A DNA stretch of 64,000 nt from the NCBI RefSeq assembly GCF_022758235.1, contig NZ_JALEBG010000001.1, forward strand, positions 868,001 through 932,000, in the 5' to 3' direction. Shown here piece by piece: positions 29,526 through 37,154 of the stretch; position 1 is the first letter of the stretch; each line of letters opens with the position of its first letter. This DNA is from Pontibacter liquoris (lineage in GTDB: Bacteria; Bacteroidota; Bacteroidia; Cytophagales; Hymenobacteraceae). The notes under the pieces are model-generated. The model was not told the origin of the DNA. It made no database searches and saw only the letters and a list, made by a program, of their open reading frames with translations. The position numbers and the translations under genes are program-made.

Positions 29526-29546
29526 AATGCGTAAGATGTACGCAAT
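29526..29546. promoter_or_regulatory. Operator box 1 (Nudix regulator)
   Basis: AATGCGTA-N5-TACGCAAT, a 21-bp palindrome with one arm mismatch. It has the same arms and spacer length as box 2, and the two centres (29536 and 29578) are 42 bases apart, four helical turns. It covers the likely -33 region of the regulator gene. Confidence 0.75.
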
Positions 29547-29567
29547 TAAAATTATCTTCTTACCTTG

Positions 29568-29588
29568 ATTGCGTAATAAGTACGCAAT
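29568..29588. promoter_or_regulatory. Operator box 2 (Nudix regulator)
   Basis: A perfect palindrome ATTGCGTA-N5-TACGCAAT in the shared upstream region of the regulator and the ThuA/dehydrogenase gene, 67 bases before the ATG of the latter. It is probably the site through which the downstream gene is controlled. Confidence 0.78.
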
Positions 29589-29654
29589 TGTTCATGCGCA
29601 CCAATTTCCTGCATAAACTTAAAACAACCCGATCATCCATTTTAATCAACAAGT

Positions 29655-32600
29655 ATGGCAAAAGTTTTCTCATCTCCCAGGTCCTATCTGTTTATAGGCG
29701 GTATTTTGATATTGCTGGCAGCTTTATGGAGCTTTACCGGTTCAAAAGAACAGCCCCGGGTGCTGGTCTTCAGCAAGACGGCCGGTTTCCGGCATACTTC
29801 CATTGAGGCCGGGCAGGCAGCCTTGCTGAAAATGGGGCAGGAGCATGGCTTTGCTGTGGATACCACCGAAGATGCCGCTAAGTTCAACGAAGAAAACCTG
29901 AAACGTTACCAGGCGGTTGTTTTCCTGAGCACGACGGGCGATGTGCTGAACGCCGAGCAGCAAAACAGCTTCGAGCGCTACATCCAGGCAGGTGGCGGCT
30001 ACCTGGGCATCCATGCCGCTGCCGATACCGAGTATGGCTGGCCCTGGTATGGGCAACTGGCCGGCGCCTGGTTCGATAATCACCCCATGCCCGACAATGT
30101 GCAGAAAGGCACCTTTGTGGTAGTAGACAAGAAAAATCCGGCCACCAAGTTTTTGCCGAAGCGCTGGGAGCGGGAAGACGAATTCTATTCCTACAAAAAT
30201 ATCAGCCCGGCCATAAAAGTGTTGCTCAAGATCGATGAAAAAACGTACCGCGGCGGCACCAACGGCGACAACCACCCCATGGCCTGGTACCAGGCGTTTG
30301 ACGGTGGCCGTGCTTTTTATACAGCCGGCGGCCATACCGATGCTTCGTTTGCAGAGCCTTTGTTTCTAAAGCACCTCTGGGGCGGGCTGGAGTACGTAAT
30401 GGGAGGCGATAGCCCGAAACCACTTGACTATAGCAAAGCGCACACGCGCAAGATGCCCGAAGAAAACCGCTTCTCGAAAGTAGTGCTGGATGAAAAGCTG
30501 AATGAGCCGATGGAGTTGACGGTGCTGCCTGATAACCGGGTGCTGTTTATCGAGCGCAGAGGCAATGTAAAGCTTTACAGCCCTAAAACCGGCAAAGTAA
30601 CCGTAATTGCCAATATTCCGGTGAACACCAAAGTAACCGATAAAGAAGGAAAAGTGTCGGATGATGAAGGTGGTTTGCTGGGCCTGGCCAAAGACCCGAA
30701 TTTTGCGCAGAACAACTGGATATACCTCTACTACTCGCCGGAAGGAAAAGAAGCGAAAAACATCCTGACGCGCTACGAACTGAAAGGGGATGCGCTGCAG
30801 TTGGATTCCAAAAAAGTACTGCTGGAAGTAAATACCTTCCGTTTATTAACCGCCCACGCCGGCGGTTCCCTCGCGTTTGATGCCAAAGGAAATTTATACC
30901 TGTCCACAGGCGATGACATCAACCCGCATCAGTCCAACGGATTCAGCCCTTCTGATGAGCGCCCCGGACGTGAATTTTATGATGCACAGGCAACATCGGC
31001 CAATACCAACGACCTGCGCGGCAAGATCCTGCGCATACACCCTGAAGCCGATGGCACCTATACCATACCCGAAGGAAACCTCTTTCCGAAAGGCACGCCC
31101 AAAACCCGGCCGGAGATCTATACCATGGGCCACCGCAACCCGTTCCGTATTGCTATAGATCAGAAAACAGGCTATTTATACTGGGGTGATATTGGCCCGG
31201 ATGCAGCGCAACCCGGCGATAAGCGCGGGCCAGCCGGACAGGATGAGGTAGGCCAGGCACGCCAGGCAGGTAACTTTGGCTGGCCATACTTTGTAGGCGA
31301 CAACAAGGCGTATTTCAAGTATGATTTTGCCAAAAGCCTTTCTGGTGCGCCACACGATCCGGCAAAACCGGTGAATAACTCGCCGAACAACACCGGTGCA
31401 AACCAGCTGCCGGCTGCCCAAAAGGCGCTGATCTGGTATGGCTACGACGAATCGAAAGAGTTTCCGATGGTGGGAGCCGGTGGCCGTTCGGCTATGGCCG
31501 GCCCGGTATACTACCAGGACCAGTTCAAAGGTGCCGCGCGTGCCTTCCCCGACTATTACGATGGCAAGCTGTTGATCTATGAGTGGATGCGCGGCTGGAT
31601 GATGGCCGTTACCCTGGACAAGGATGGCAATTACCAGAGCATGGAGCGCATTATGCCAAGCTACAAGTTTTCGAATCCGATGGACATGGAGTTTGGCCCG
31701 GAAGGAGATCTGTACATGCTGGAGTATGGCAGCGGCTGGTTTGCCCAGAACGATGATGCCCGTCTGGTGCGCATCGAGTATAACGGCGGCAACCGCAAGC
31801 CGGTGATCCAACTGGCCGCAGACAAAAAAGGCGGCGCCATTCCGTTCGAAGCGCATCTTTCTGCAGCAAGCACCAAAGATTATGACAACGATGCCCTGCA
31901 GTATACCTGGGAAGTAACGTCGAAAGAGGGGGCTTCCAGAACCTTTGCCGAGGCAAACCCAACCGTAGCATTCGATAAAGCGGGTGTATACAAAGCTACC
32001 CTGACGGTGAAAGACGCCAAAGGCGCGAGCAGCAGCCAGTCTTTGGAGATCATCGCAGGCAATGAGCCGCCGGTGCTCACTTTCCAAGCCACATCCAGCA
32101 ACCAGACCTTTTTCTTCCCGAACCAGTCGTTTGACTACGAGGTGAAGGTGAGCGACAAGGAAGATGGCAGCCTTGCCAATGGCAAAATAAAGCCGCAGGA
32201 GGTAGCCGTTAACATCGATTACCTGCCCGAAGGCTACGACATGGTGGCTATTGCGCAGGGCCATCGCAGTGCCGATGCGTCGGTGGATGTGGTGAAAGGA
32301 CAGAAGCTGGTGGAAAGCAGTGATTGCAAAGCCTGCCACGGCATCGATAAAAAGTCTGTAGGGCCCTCCTTTAAGCAGGTAGCCCAGAAGTATAAAGACC
32401 AACCGGCAGCAAAAGAAAAGCTCGCTAAAAAGATCATCAATGGTGGTGGCGGCGTATGGGGAGCGGTGGCCATGAGCGCCCACCCGCAACTTTCGCAGGC
32501 CGATGCGGCCGAAATGGTAAATTATATTCTGAGTTTGTCGCAGCAAAAGCAGGCGGCTCCGGCCTCGCTGCCGGTAAAAGGCACCTATGCCATGGCCCTG

Positions 32601-33419
32601 CCGAAAGGTGATAAAGGCGAAGGCACCTATGTGATCAGGGCGGCTTACAAGGACAAGGGCAGCAACGGCATTCCGGCTATTACCGCTGAAAAGGTGCTAA
32701 CACTGCGCAACGCCAAAATGCCATCCGGAAAAGCTAACAAAACAGAGGGCACCATGAAGTATGGCCCTATTGTGATCGCCTCCGTGAGCGGCTCCTACAT
32801 GGCGTTCAACAACATCGACCTGACCGGCATTGAGCAGATCGCCTTTACCGCCGTGGCGCCCAAAGCGCAGATGAATGCCGCCGGCGGCCTGATTGAGGTA
32901 AGGCTGGGCTCCCCAACCGGCAAACTGATCGGGACGACCCCGATGATCGAACCGGTAGCAGAAGCAAGTCAGGCCAGTATGCCGGCCCCCGTGGTAGCCA
33001 AACTCTCGGGCGCCACTGGTATGCAGGACGTATACTTTGTCTTTAAAAATGGAAAGGCACCCGCAGGCCAGAGCTTGTTCGCGGTTATCGACCTGGAGTT
33101 TCAGAACGGCAAGAGCACGCAACCAGCGCCAGGCAAAGCAAGCACGCAACCTAGCCTTTCTGCTGAGGCGCTTAAAGCGTATGCTGGCAAGTATAAAATG
33201 ACAGGTCTTCCGTTTGAGTACGTCGAGATTACGCCAAAAGCAGGCAAGCTTCGCGTAAATGCAGGCGGGCAGGAGGGCGACCTGGTACCGGGCGCGGAGG
33301 CGGATGTATTTGAAGGCGATAACGGCGCTGTATTTACGTTTGGCCGTAACAACGCGCAGCAAGTCACCACCCTGACACTGCAAGCCCAGGGCTTTGCCTT
33401 TAAAGGCGCCCGGGAATAA
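29655..33419 (+). CDS. ThuA-sugar dehydrogenase-PKD-cytochrome c fusion protein
   Basis: A 1254-residue exported multidomain protein. An N-terminal membrane segment lies at about 11-27. A ThuA-like (trehalose utilisation, glutamine-amidotransferase-fold) domain covers about 33-255 (VLVFSKTAGFRHTSIEAGQ, GGGYLGIHAAADTEY). A glucose/sorbosone dehydrogenase propeller follows (about 285-715; AHAGGSLAFDAKGNLYLSTGDD, MGHRNPFRIAIDQ). A PKD domain lies at about 715-805. A c-type cytochrome with the haem site CKACH (about 891-895) and a distal Met candidate spans about 880-975. A CBM-like beta domain (about 985-1165) and a short C-terminal domain complete it. It is probably a periplasmic sugar oxidoreductase whose electrons pass to its own haem. 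It is divergent from, and likely controlled by, the Nudix-fold regulator. Confidence 0.9.
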   Translation: MAKVFSSPRSYLFIGGILILLAALWSFTGSKEQPRVLVFSKTAGFRHTSIEAGQAALLKMGQEHGFAVDTTEDAAKFNEENLKRYQAVVFLSTTGDVLNAEQQNSFERYIQAGGGYLGIHAAADTEYGWPWYGQLAGAWFDNHPMPDNVQKGTFVVVDKKNPATKFLPKRWEREDEFYSYKNISPAIKVLLKIDEKTYRGGTNGDNHPMAWYQAFDGGRAFYTAGGHTDASFAEPLFLKHLWGGLEYVMGGDSPKPLDYSKAHTRKMPEENRFSKVVLDEKLNEPMELTVLPDNRVLFIERRGNVKLYSPKTGKVTVIANIPVNTKVTDKEGKVSDDEGGLLGLAKDPNFAQNNWIYLYYSPEGKEAKNILTRYELKGDALQLDSKKVLLEVNTFRLLTAHAGGSLAFDAKGNLYLSTGDDINPHQSNGFSPSDERPGREFYDAQATSANTNDLRGKILRIHPEADGTYTIPEGNLFPKGTPKTRPEIYTMGHRNPFRIAIDQKTGYLYWGDIGPDAAQPGDKRGPAGQDEVGQARQAGNFGWPYFVGDNKAYFKYDFAKSLSGAPHDPAKPVNNSPNNTGANQLPAAQKALIWYGYDESKEFPMVGAGGRSAMAGPVYYQDQFKGAARAFPDYYDGKLLIYEWMRGWMMAVTLDKDGNYQSMERIMPSYKFSNPMDMEFGPEGDLYMLEYGSGWFAQNDDARLVRIEYNGGNRKPVIQLAADKKGGAIPFEAHLSAASTKDYDNDALQYTWEVTSKEGASRTFAEANPTVAFDKAGVYKATLTVKDAKGASSSQSLEIIAGNEPPVLTFQATSSNQTFFFPNQSFDYEVKVSDKEDGSLANGKIKPQEVAVNIDYLPEGYDMVAIAQGHRSADASVDVVKGQKLVESSDCKACHGIDKKSVGPSFKQVAQKYKDQPAAKEKLAKKIINGGGGVWGAVAMSAHPQLSQADAAEMVNYILSLSQQKQAAPASLPVKGTYAMALPKGDKGEGTYVIRAAYKDKGSNGIPAITAEKVLTLRNAKMPSGKANKTEGTMKYGPIVIASVSGSYMAFNNIDLTGIEQIAFTAVAPKAQMNAAGGLIEVRLGSPTGKLIGTTPMIEPVAEASQASMPAPVVAKLSGATGMQDVYFVFKNGKAPAGQSLFAVIDLEFQNGKSTQPAPGKASTQPSLSAEALKAYAGKYKMTGLPFEYVEITPKAGKLRVNAGGQEGDLVPGAEADVFEGDNGAVFTFGRNNAQQVTTLTLQAQGFAFKGARE

Positions 33420-33470
33420 AGTTCTGGCTGATTTGAATAGCCGGCTTTTTACAGCCGCTTATACTTACCA

Positions 33471-33511
33471 AAACAACAAATCCCGCTGCTTAGCAACGGG
33501 ATTTGTTGTTT
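33471..33511 (+). terminator. Bidirectional terminator
   Basis: A 15-bp perfect stem (33471-33485 with 33497-33511) and an 11-base loop, with A/T flanks, between the convergent genes ending at 33419 and 33576. Confidence 0.88.
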
Positions 33512-33575
33512 ATAGGGTTTTGGGATTGGCCTTATACTTACAGGGCGCTTGCTTATACTTCTGCTACCGGGTAGC

Positions 33576-34268
33576 TTACTGCAGCGCTCTTTTTATCGCT
33601 TCGTCGGTTACTTTGGCCATGATGCGGTAACCGGCCGCATTGGGGTGAACCCCATCCAGGGTCAGTTCAGCTTTCTGGCCCTTGCGATCATCCACCAGGG
33701 GCGAGTAATAATCGAGTACCGTGAAGTTGTTGGCTTTCGCATACGCCCGGATCATTTTGTTCAACGCGATGATCTTATCGGCGGGCTCCATGCCTTTGCG
33801 CCACGGGTATTCATTAATAGGCAGGTATTCACAAAGGATGACTTTGATGTTGTGAAGGCGGGCAAGTTCTGCCATCGACGCAATGCAGTCCATGATGCGC
33901 TCATTGGTTACGTGGCCCGTGTTTCCGGCAATGTCGTTGCTGCCGGCCAGGATGATGACGGCTTTGGGGTGCAGGTTGATGACGTCCTGGCGGAAGCGAA
34001 TGAGCAGCTGCGGGGAGGTTTGTCCGCTGATGCCCCGGTCCAGGTACGAGTGCTCGTTGAAATATTCCGGCACCAGCTTCTTCCAGTTCTCAAAAATGGA
34101 GCTGCCCAGGAACACCACCCGGTCTTCGCCCGGCTTTGGAGGGGCCAGTTGCTGGTTCTCCTGCTCGTAGTGCGACAGGTCCGCCCAGTCGTCTTTGTTG
34201 CTTATTTCCTGCGCATGCCCGCCGGCAGCTATAAAAAACGCAAAAAGGAGGAGGGAAAGGTATTTCAT
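33576..34268 (-). CDS. Secreted SGNH/GDSL esterase
   Basis: A 230-residue SGNH hydrolase with a signal peptide ending near GGHAQ (residue 20). The four blocks are visible: block I VVFLGSSIFENW (about 49-60, nucleophilic Ser in the GDS-equivalent GSS), block II Gly in DRGISGQTS, block III GSNDIAG with the oxyanion Asn (about 108-114), and block V DGVHPNAAGY with the Asp and His of the triad (about 204-213). It resembles the PAF-acetylhydrolase or sialate/acetylxylan esterase branches. The natural substrate is unknown. It acts in the periplasm or outside the cell. Its position beside a sugar oxidoreductase suggests carbohydrate ester hydrolysis, which is inference. Confidence 0.9.
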   Translation of the reverse strand: MKYLSLLLFAFFIAAGGHAQEISNKDDWADLSHYEQENQQLAPPKPGEDRVVFLGSSIFENWKKLVPEYFNEHSYLDRGISGQTSPQLLIRFRQDVINLHPKAVIILAGSNDIAGNTGHVTNERIMDCIASMAELARLHNIKVILCEYLPINEYPWRKGMEPADKIIALNKMIRAYAKANNFTVLDYYSPLVDDRKGQKAELTLDGVHPNAAGYRIMAKVTDEAIKRALQ

Positions 34269-34445
34269 ATTGGCAGCGTAAAGGATTGAAACCTTAAGGT
34301 ATATAATAAATTCGTTAGAACCACTGCCAGTTGATTTCTTGCTAGGATAGCAAGTGGTTTCATGTATGATGTGCCGATACCCGTTGCTTGTTGTTTCTTG
34401 CCTTTACTTTAGTTTATACTTTATGGAATTGTTATGCTGATGCAA

Positions 34446-34470
34446 GGCACTAGCGGACGCTTGCGGCAGA
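34446..34470 (+). repeat. Diverged single copy of REP-like repeat
   Basis: Matches 23 of 25 bases of the right arm at 28665-28689 (shared core GCGGACGCTTGCG). It lies in the intergenic region before the AT-rich HEPN-like gene and supports a dispersed repeat family. Confidence 0.65.
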
Positions 34471-34561
34471 ATGTGAGATTATAATAACACGGTTTGGCTA
34501 TATTTAGTTATATTTTTTGTTATATTCATAAGCTATCGCTTCAAACATGCTTTAAAACACC

Positions 34562-35533
34562 ATGAGTAACCTATACACTGCCTATATTCTAGTTGATTTT
34601 TCTGATGATTTTCATGGAGTAAATTATGCAGCTATTGGGAAAGAGTTTCTAGGTGTAGACGCTAAACTCGTGTTACCATTTAATCATAATCAGCTTAATT
34701 TAGGTAGCTTGATGATTGAGCTAGTGTATTTTGTTCCGCCTATTGTAAAGGAGAGTATGCAGGTACCTCCCATTCTTTCCGATAATAGTTTCTTGAAAGT
34801 GACATTTAATTTAGAGGAGGAAAAGTTAAGATCATTATATAAGAAAAGACATAGAGAAAATATCAATCAGTTGGTTTTGCATAGAATCATGCATCTAATG
34901 ATAGTGTGTAATATTGCTGTACCAGGTATGTTTAGCTGGTATGATGGTAAATTGCTCCTAAATGGAGAGCCGATATGGAACATTGAGAGACATTATAATG
35001 AACTGGCCTTTGCTTATGAAAGAAGTAGAAGCTTAAAATGGCCTTTGCTAGAATTTTTAAGTATTAATCAGGTGTGGAATTGGTACTTTGAATTCGAGAA
35101 AGGATTAGAGAAGCCAAGTACTTCTGCTATTGAAAGGGCACTTAATGCTCTATCTCACACATTTACCTCATCAGGTGATTGGGAATTCGGAAATATCTTT
35201 TGGGCTCTTCTTGCTTTAGAGGCCCTTTATTGCAAAGGACACAATAACCTTCAAAATCAATTGGTTGAAAAAACGGAGTTATTTTTAGGAGAAAGAACAG
35301 CTTTCAAAAAAGAAGTTGGTAAAATGTATGATTTTAGGTCACGCTTTATACATGGAAATATTAACTTCCCTAGTAAATTTTCTTACGATGACATCTCTGA
35401 TGAATGGGATAAATATATTCAATCATATCAAAGTTCTTTTCATCTTGCTTTGGCTATATTATTAGCTACCATCCAAAAGCTAATAAAAACTAATAAAACA
35501 AGTATTGACTTTAAACTTGTGCTTGAGGAATAG
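34562..35533 (+). CDS. AT-rich HEPN-like protein of unknown function
   Basis: A 323-residue soluble protein that I do not recognise overall. The C-terminal part (about 200-310) is helical and carries YDFRSRFIHG, in which R259 and H264 form an Rx4H motif. This arrangement is typical of HEPN RNases and particularly of ApeA-like HEPN domains linked to defence. The N-terminal 200 residues are mixed and without a known motif; no nuclease, ATPase or membrane signal is seen. The gene is far more AT-rich than its neighbours (about one third GC by eye) and uses AT-ending codons, which suggests horizontal transfer. It lies on the 3' side of tRNA-Leu(CAA), a common insertion position. An abortive-infection role is only a hypothesis. 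Confidence 0.7.
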   Translation: MSNLYTAYILVDFSDDFHGVNYAAIGKEFLGVDAKLVLPFNHNQLNLGSLMIELVYFVPPIVKESMQVPPILSDNSFLKVTFNLEEEKLRSLYKKRHRENINQLVLHRIMHLMIVCNIAVPGMFSWYDGKLLLNGEPIWNIERHYNELAFAYERSRSLKWPLLEFLSINQVWNWYFEFEKGLEKPSTSAIERALNALSHTFTSSGDWEFGNIFWALLALEALYCKGHNNLQNQLVEKTELFLGERTAFKKEVGKMYDFRSRFIHGNINFPSKFSYDDISDEWDKYIQSYQSSFHLALAILLATIQKLIKTNKTSIDFKLVLEE

Positions 35534-35553
35534 TGAATCTTGAATAAAAACAA

Positions 35554-35587
35554 AAAAGCCCTGCAGACTTTCATCTACAGGGCTTTT
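35554..35587 (-). terminator. Terminator between HEPN-like gene and tRNA-Leu
   Basis: A 10-bp stem (35554-35563 with 35578-35587) flanked by A- and T-runs, able to stop transcription from both sides: the HEPN-like gene on plus and tRNA-Leu on minus. Confidence 0.8.
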
Positions 35588-35598
35588 AAACTTTAATG

Positions 35599-35682
35599 TA
35601 CCTTGGGCCGGAGTCGAACCGGCACGAGTGTAACCTCACAGGTGTTTGAGACCAGCGCGTCTACCAATTCCGCCACCAAGGC
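35599..35682 (-). tRNA. tRNA-Leu(CAA)
   Basis: An 84-nt class II tRNA on the minus strand. The acceptor GCCTTGG pairs with CCAAGGT, the long variable arm is present, the T-arm reads GCCGG-TTCGACT-CCGGC, and the anticodon loop CTCAAAC holds CAA. The anticodon stem CTGGT/ACCTG has an unusual U-U mismatch at 28/42. No CCA is encoded. It lies just downstream of hscB on the same strand. Confidence 0.93.
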
Positions 35683-35703
35683 ATTCTGGCTCCCGATCAG
35701 CTA

Positions 35704-36237
35704 TCAGGAACGTGCTGCAAACTTAGATAATGTTTCCTGAATACGCAACAGATATTTTTTCTTCAGGTAGTATGTTTTTACCTGCTGCAGGGCCTCCTCG
35801 CGCGTAATACCGTGCAGCTCGGGGTAGCGCTGCAGCACCGGCAGAATGTCGTTATCGAGCTGCGCCATGGTGCCGGTGCTTTTCTCGCCCACGGCATGCA
35901 GGCGGGCCGCATCAAAGTCAAACTCCAGCTCCATCAGCTCCTCGTTCAGCTCCATCATCTCCATCAGGAAATCCGACGGCAGCTCATTTTTGCCTTCTTC
36001 CAGCAGTCCGTGCTCTTTTAAAATATACTGCATGCGCAGGTCCGGGTCGGAGAGGGTGCGGTAGGCGTTGGTGTTCTGGGTAGAAAGCTGCAGGATCTCG
36101 TCCTGTTTTGCCTGCGGCGCATTGGCATGAAAGTCAGGATGGTAGTCGCGGCTTAGCTGGTAATATTTTGCTTTCAGCGCTTTTTCGTCCAGCAGGAAGC
36201 TTTCCGGTATACTATAAAACTCGAAGTAGTTGCTCAT
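35704..36237 (-). CDS. hscB: Fe-S cluster co-chaperone HscB
   Basis: A 177-residue J-type co-chaperone that brings the iron-sulfur scaffold IscU to the Hsp70 HscA (or DnaK) and stimulates its ATPase. The N-terminal J domain carries the essential HPD tripeptide at 33-35 (LSRDYHPDFHA). The C-terminal three-helix domain (about 85-170; FLMEMMELNEELMEL, LQQVKTYYLKKKYLLRIQETL) is the HscB oligomerisation and scaffold-binding domain. The length matches the family. No other isc gene is nearby, so it acts with partners encoded elsewhere. tRNA-Leu lies 21 bases downstream and may share its transcript. Confidence 0.92.
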   Translation of the reverse strand: MSNYFEFYSIPESFLLDEKALKAKYYQLSRDYHPDFHANAPQAKQDEILQLSTQNTNAYRTLSDPDLRMQYILKEHGLLEEGKNELPSDFLMEMMELNEELMELEFDFDAARLHAVGEKSTGTMAQLDNDILPVLQRYPELHGITREEALQQVKTYYLKKKYLLRIQETLSKFAARS

Positions 36238-37154
36238 AACTCTGGTATGGTTAAACAGGTATAAAAACCGGCTTTCGCTAGCTTTTATACTTGCAAAGGT
36301 ACGTGAAAAGCCACGATTGTTTTAAAATGAGCGCAAAAGACCGCAGCGGCAGCCCCGGCCGCAGCAAAAGCTCGGCCTTTTCAGGCCCGGCCTGCCACGC
36401 CCGAAGCCCTTCTGATATTGCAAAAGCACAGGTTGCCATTAAAATAAAATTAAATGGGGTTGCCTGCTGCAGCCCCTGTAAAAAGAGGGGCTGCAGCGGA
36501 GTTTGGCCATTGCGTAAAAAGTAGTACTATTTTGTACTGTTTCGCCGAAAAAAAATATCCCGGAAAGAGCGAACCAATATTCCGAAAGCAAGTATAAAGC
36601 TTAACTAAAGCTGTTCTGCTGTAACAAGTTACTCCTGTTGTTTTAAGTATAAAGCCTCAAACGGCGATTAATTCAACTAAAACAGAACCGACAACCTGTA
36701 GCGCTAATGCTTACGCCCTGGCGCCTGTAGCTGACATACTGAAACTGAATTGGCATACTACCAAATTGGAATATATGAATAGAATTGTACGAAAACAGAA
36801 TCCTTTTACTGTAAGAGTATAGCTGTTAGGCATCCGTTCAGGAGCCTTTACCCAACCTTCCACATTTCACCTCCCGTAAGCGCCTGCTACTTCAGGCCGA
36901 AGCTATACCTGAATTTTCCTTGTCCTCCGGATACGCACAGGCTGCAAAACGCCGCTCGGGTGCCGGATTCCGGAATAGCTGCATAGAAGTAACAGGTTTT
37001 ACAACATTGAAATGTGCACACTCCCCGGTTTAGCCCGCTCTCCTGTTTTACAGGAGCAAAGCTGCCTCAGAATAAAGGCATAGCGCAAAACCGGCAACAA
37101 CAATCACCCTGACTACCAGATTTTATAGTACGAAGCACCCTAGTACCGCAAGCC
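36238..37154. other. Long intergenic region with hairpin
   Basis: 917 bases with no convincing gene. It contains two GCAAGTATAA decamers (36285-36294 on minus, 36588-36597 on plus) and a perfect 11-bp hairpin CTGCAGCCCCT/AGGGGCTGCAG at 36467-36477 and 36486-36496 with an 8-base loop and no T-tract. The right part contains the upstream region of the metalloprotease. A 77-codon frame at 36291-36524 is not protein-like. A small RNA is possible but unproven. Confidence 0.45.

Noticed and set aside
29588..29806. A 72-codon frame starting in the operator region and running into the ThuA gene
   Set aside because: It overlaps the conserved ThuA N terminus in another frame and starts within the regulatory region.
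31176..32546. A 456-codon minus-strand frame opposite the sugar dehydrogenase fusion
   Set aside because: A shadow. The plus-strand frame carries the haem site and propeller motifs.
36291..36524. A 77-codon frame in the spacer before the metalloprotease
   Set aside because: Ser/Cys/Lys-rich, covers the hairpin at 36467 and has no protein-like pattern.
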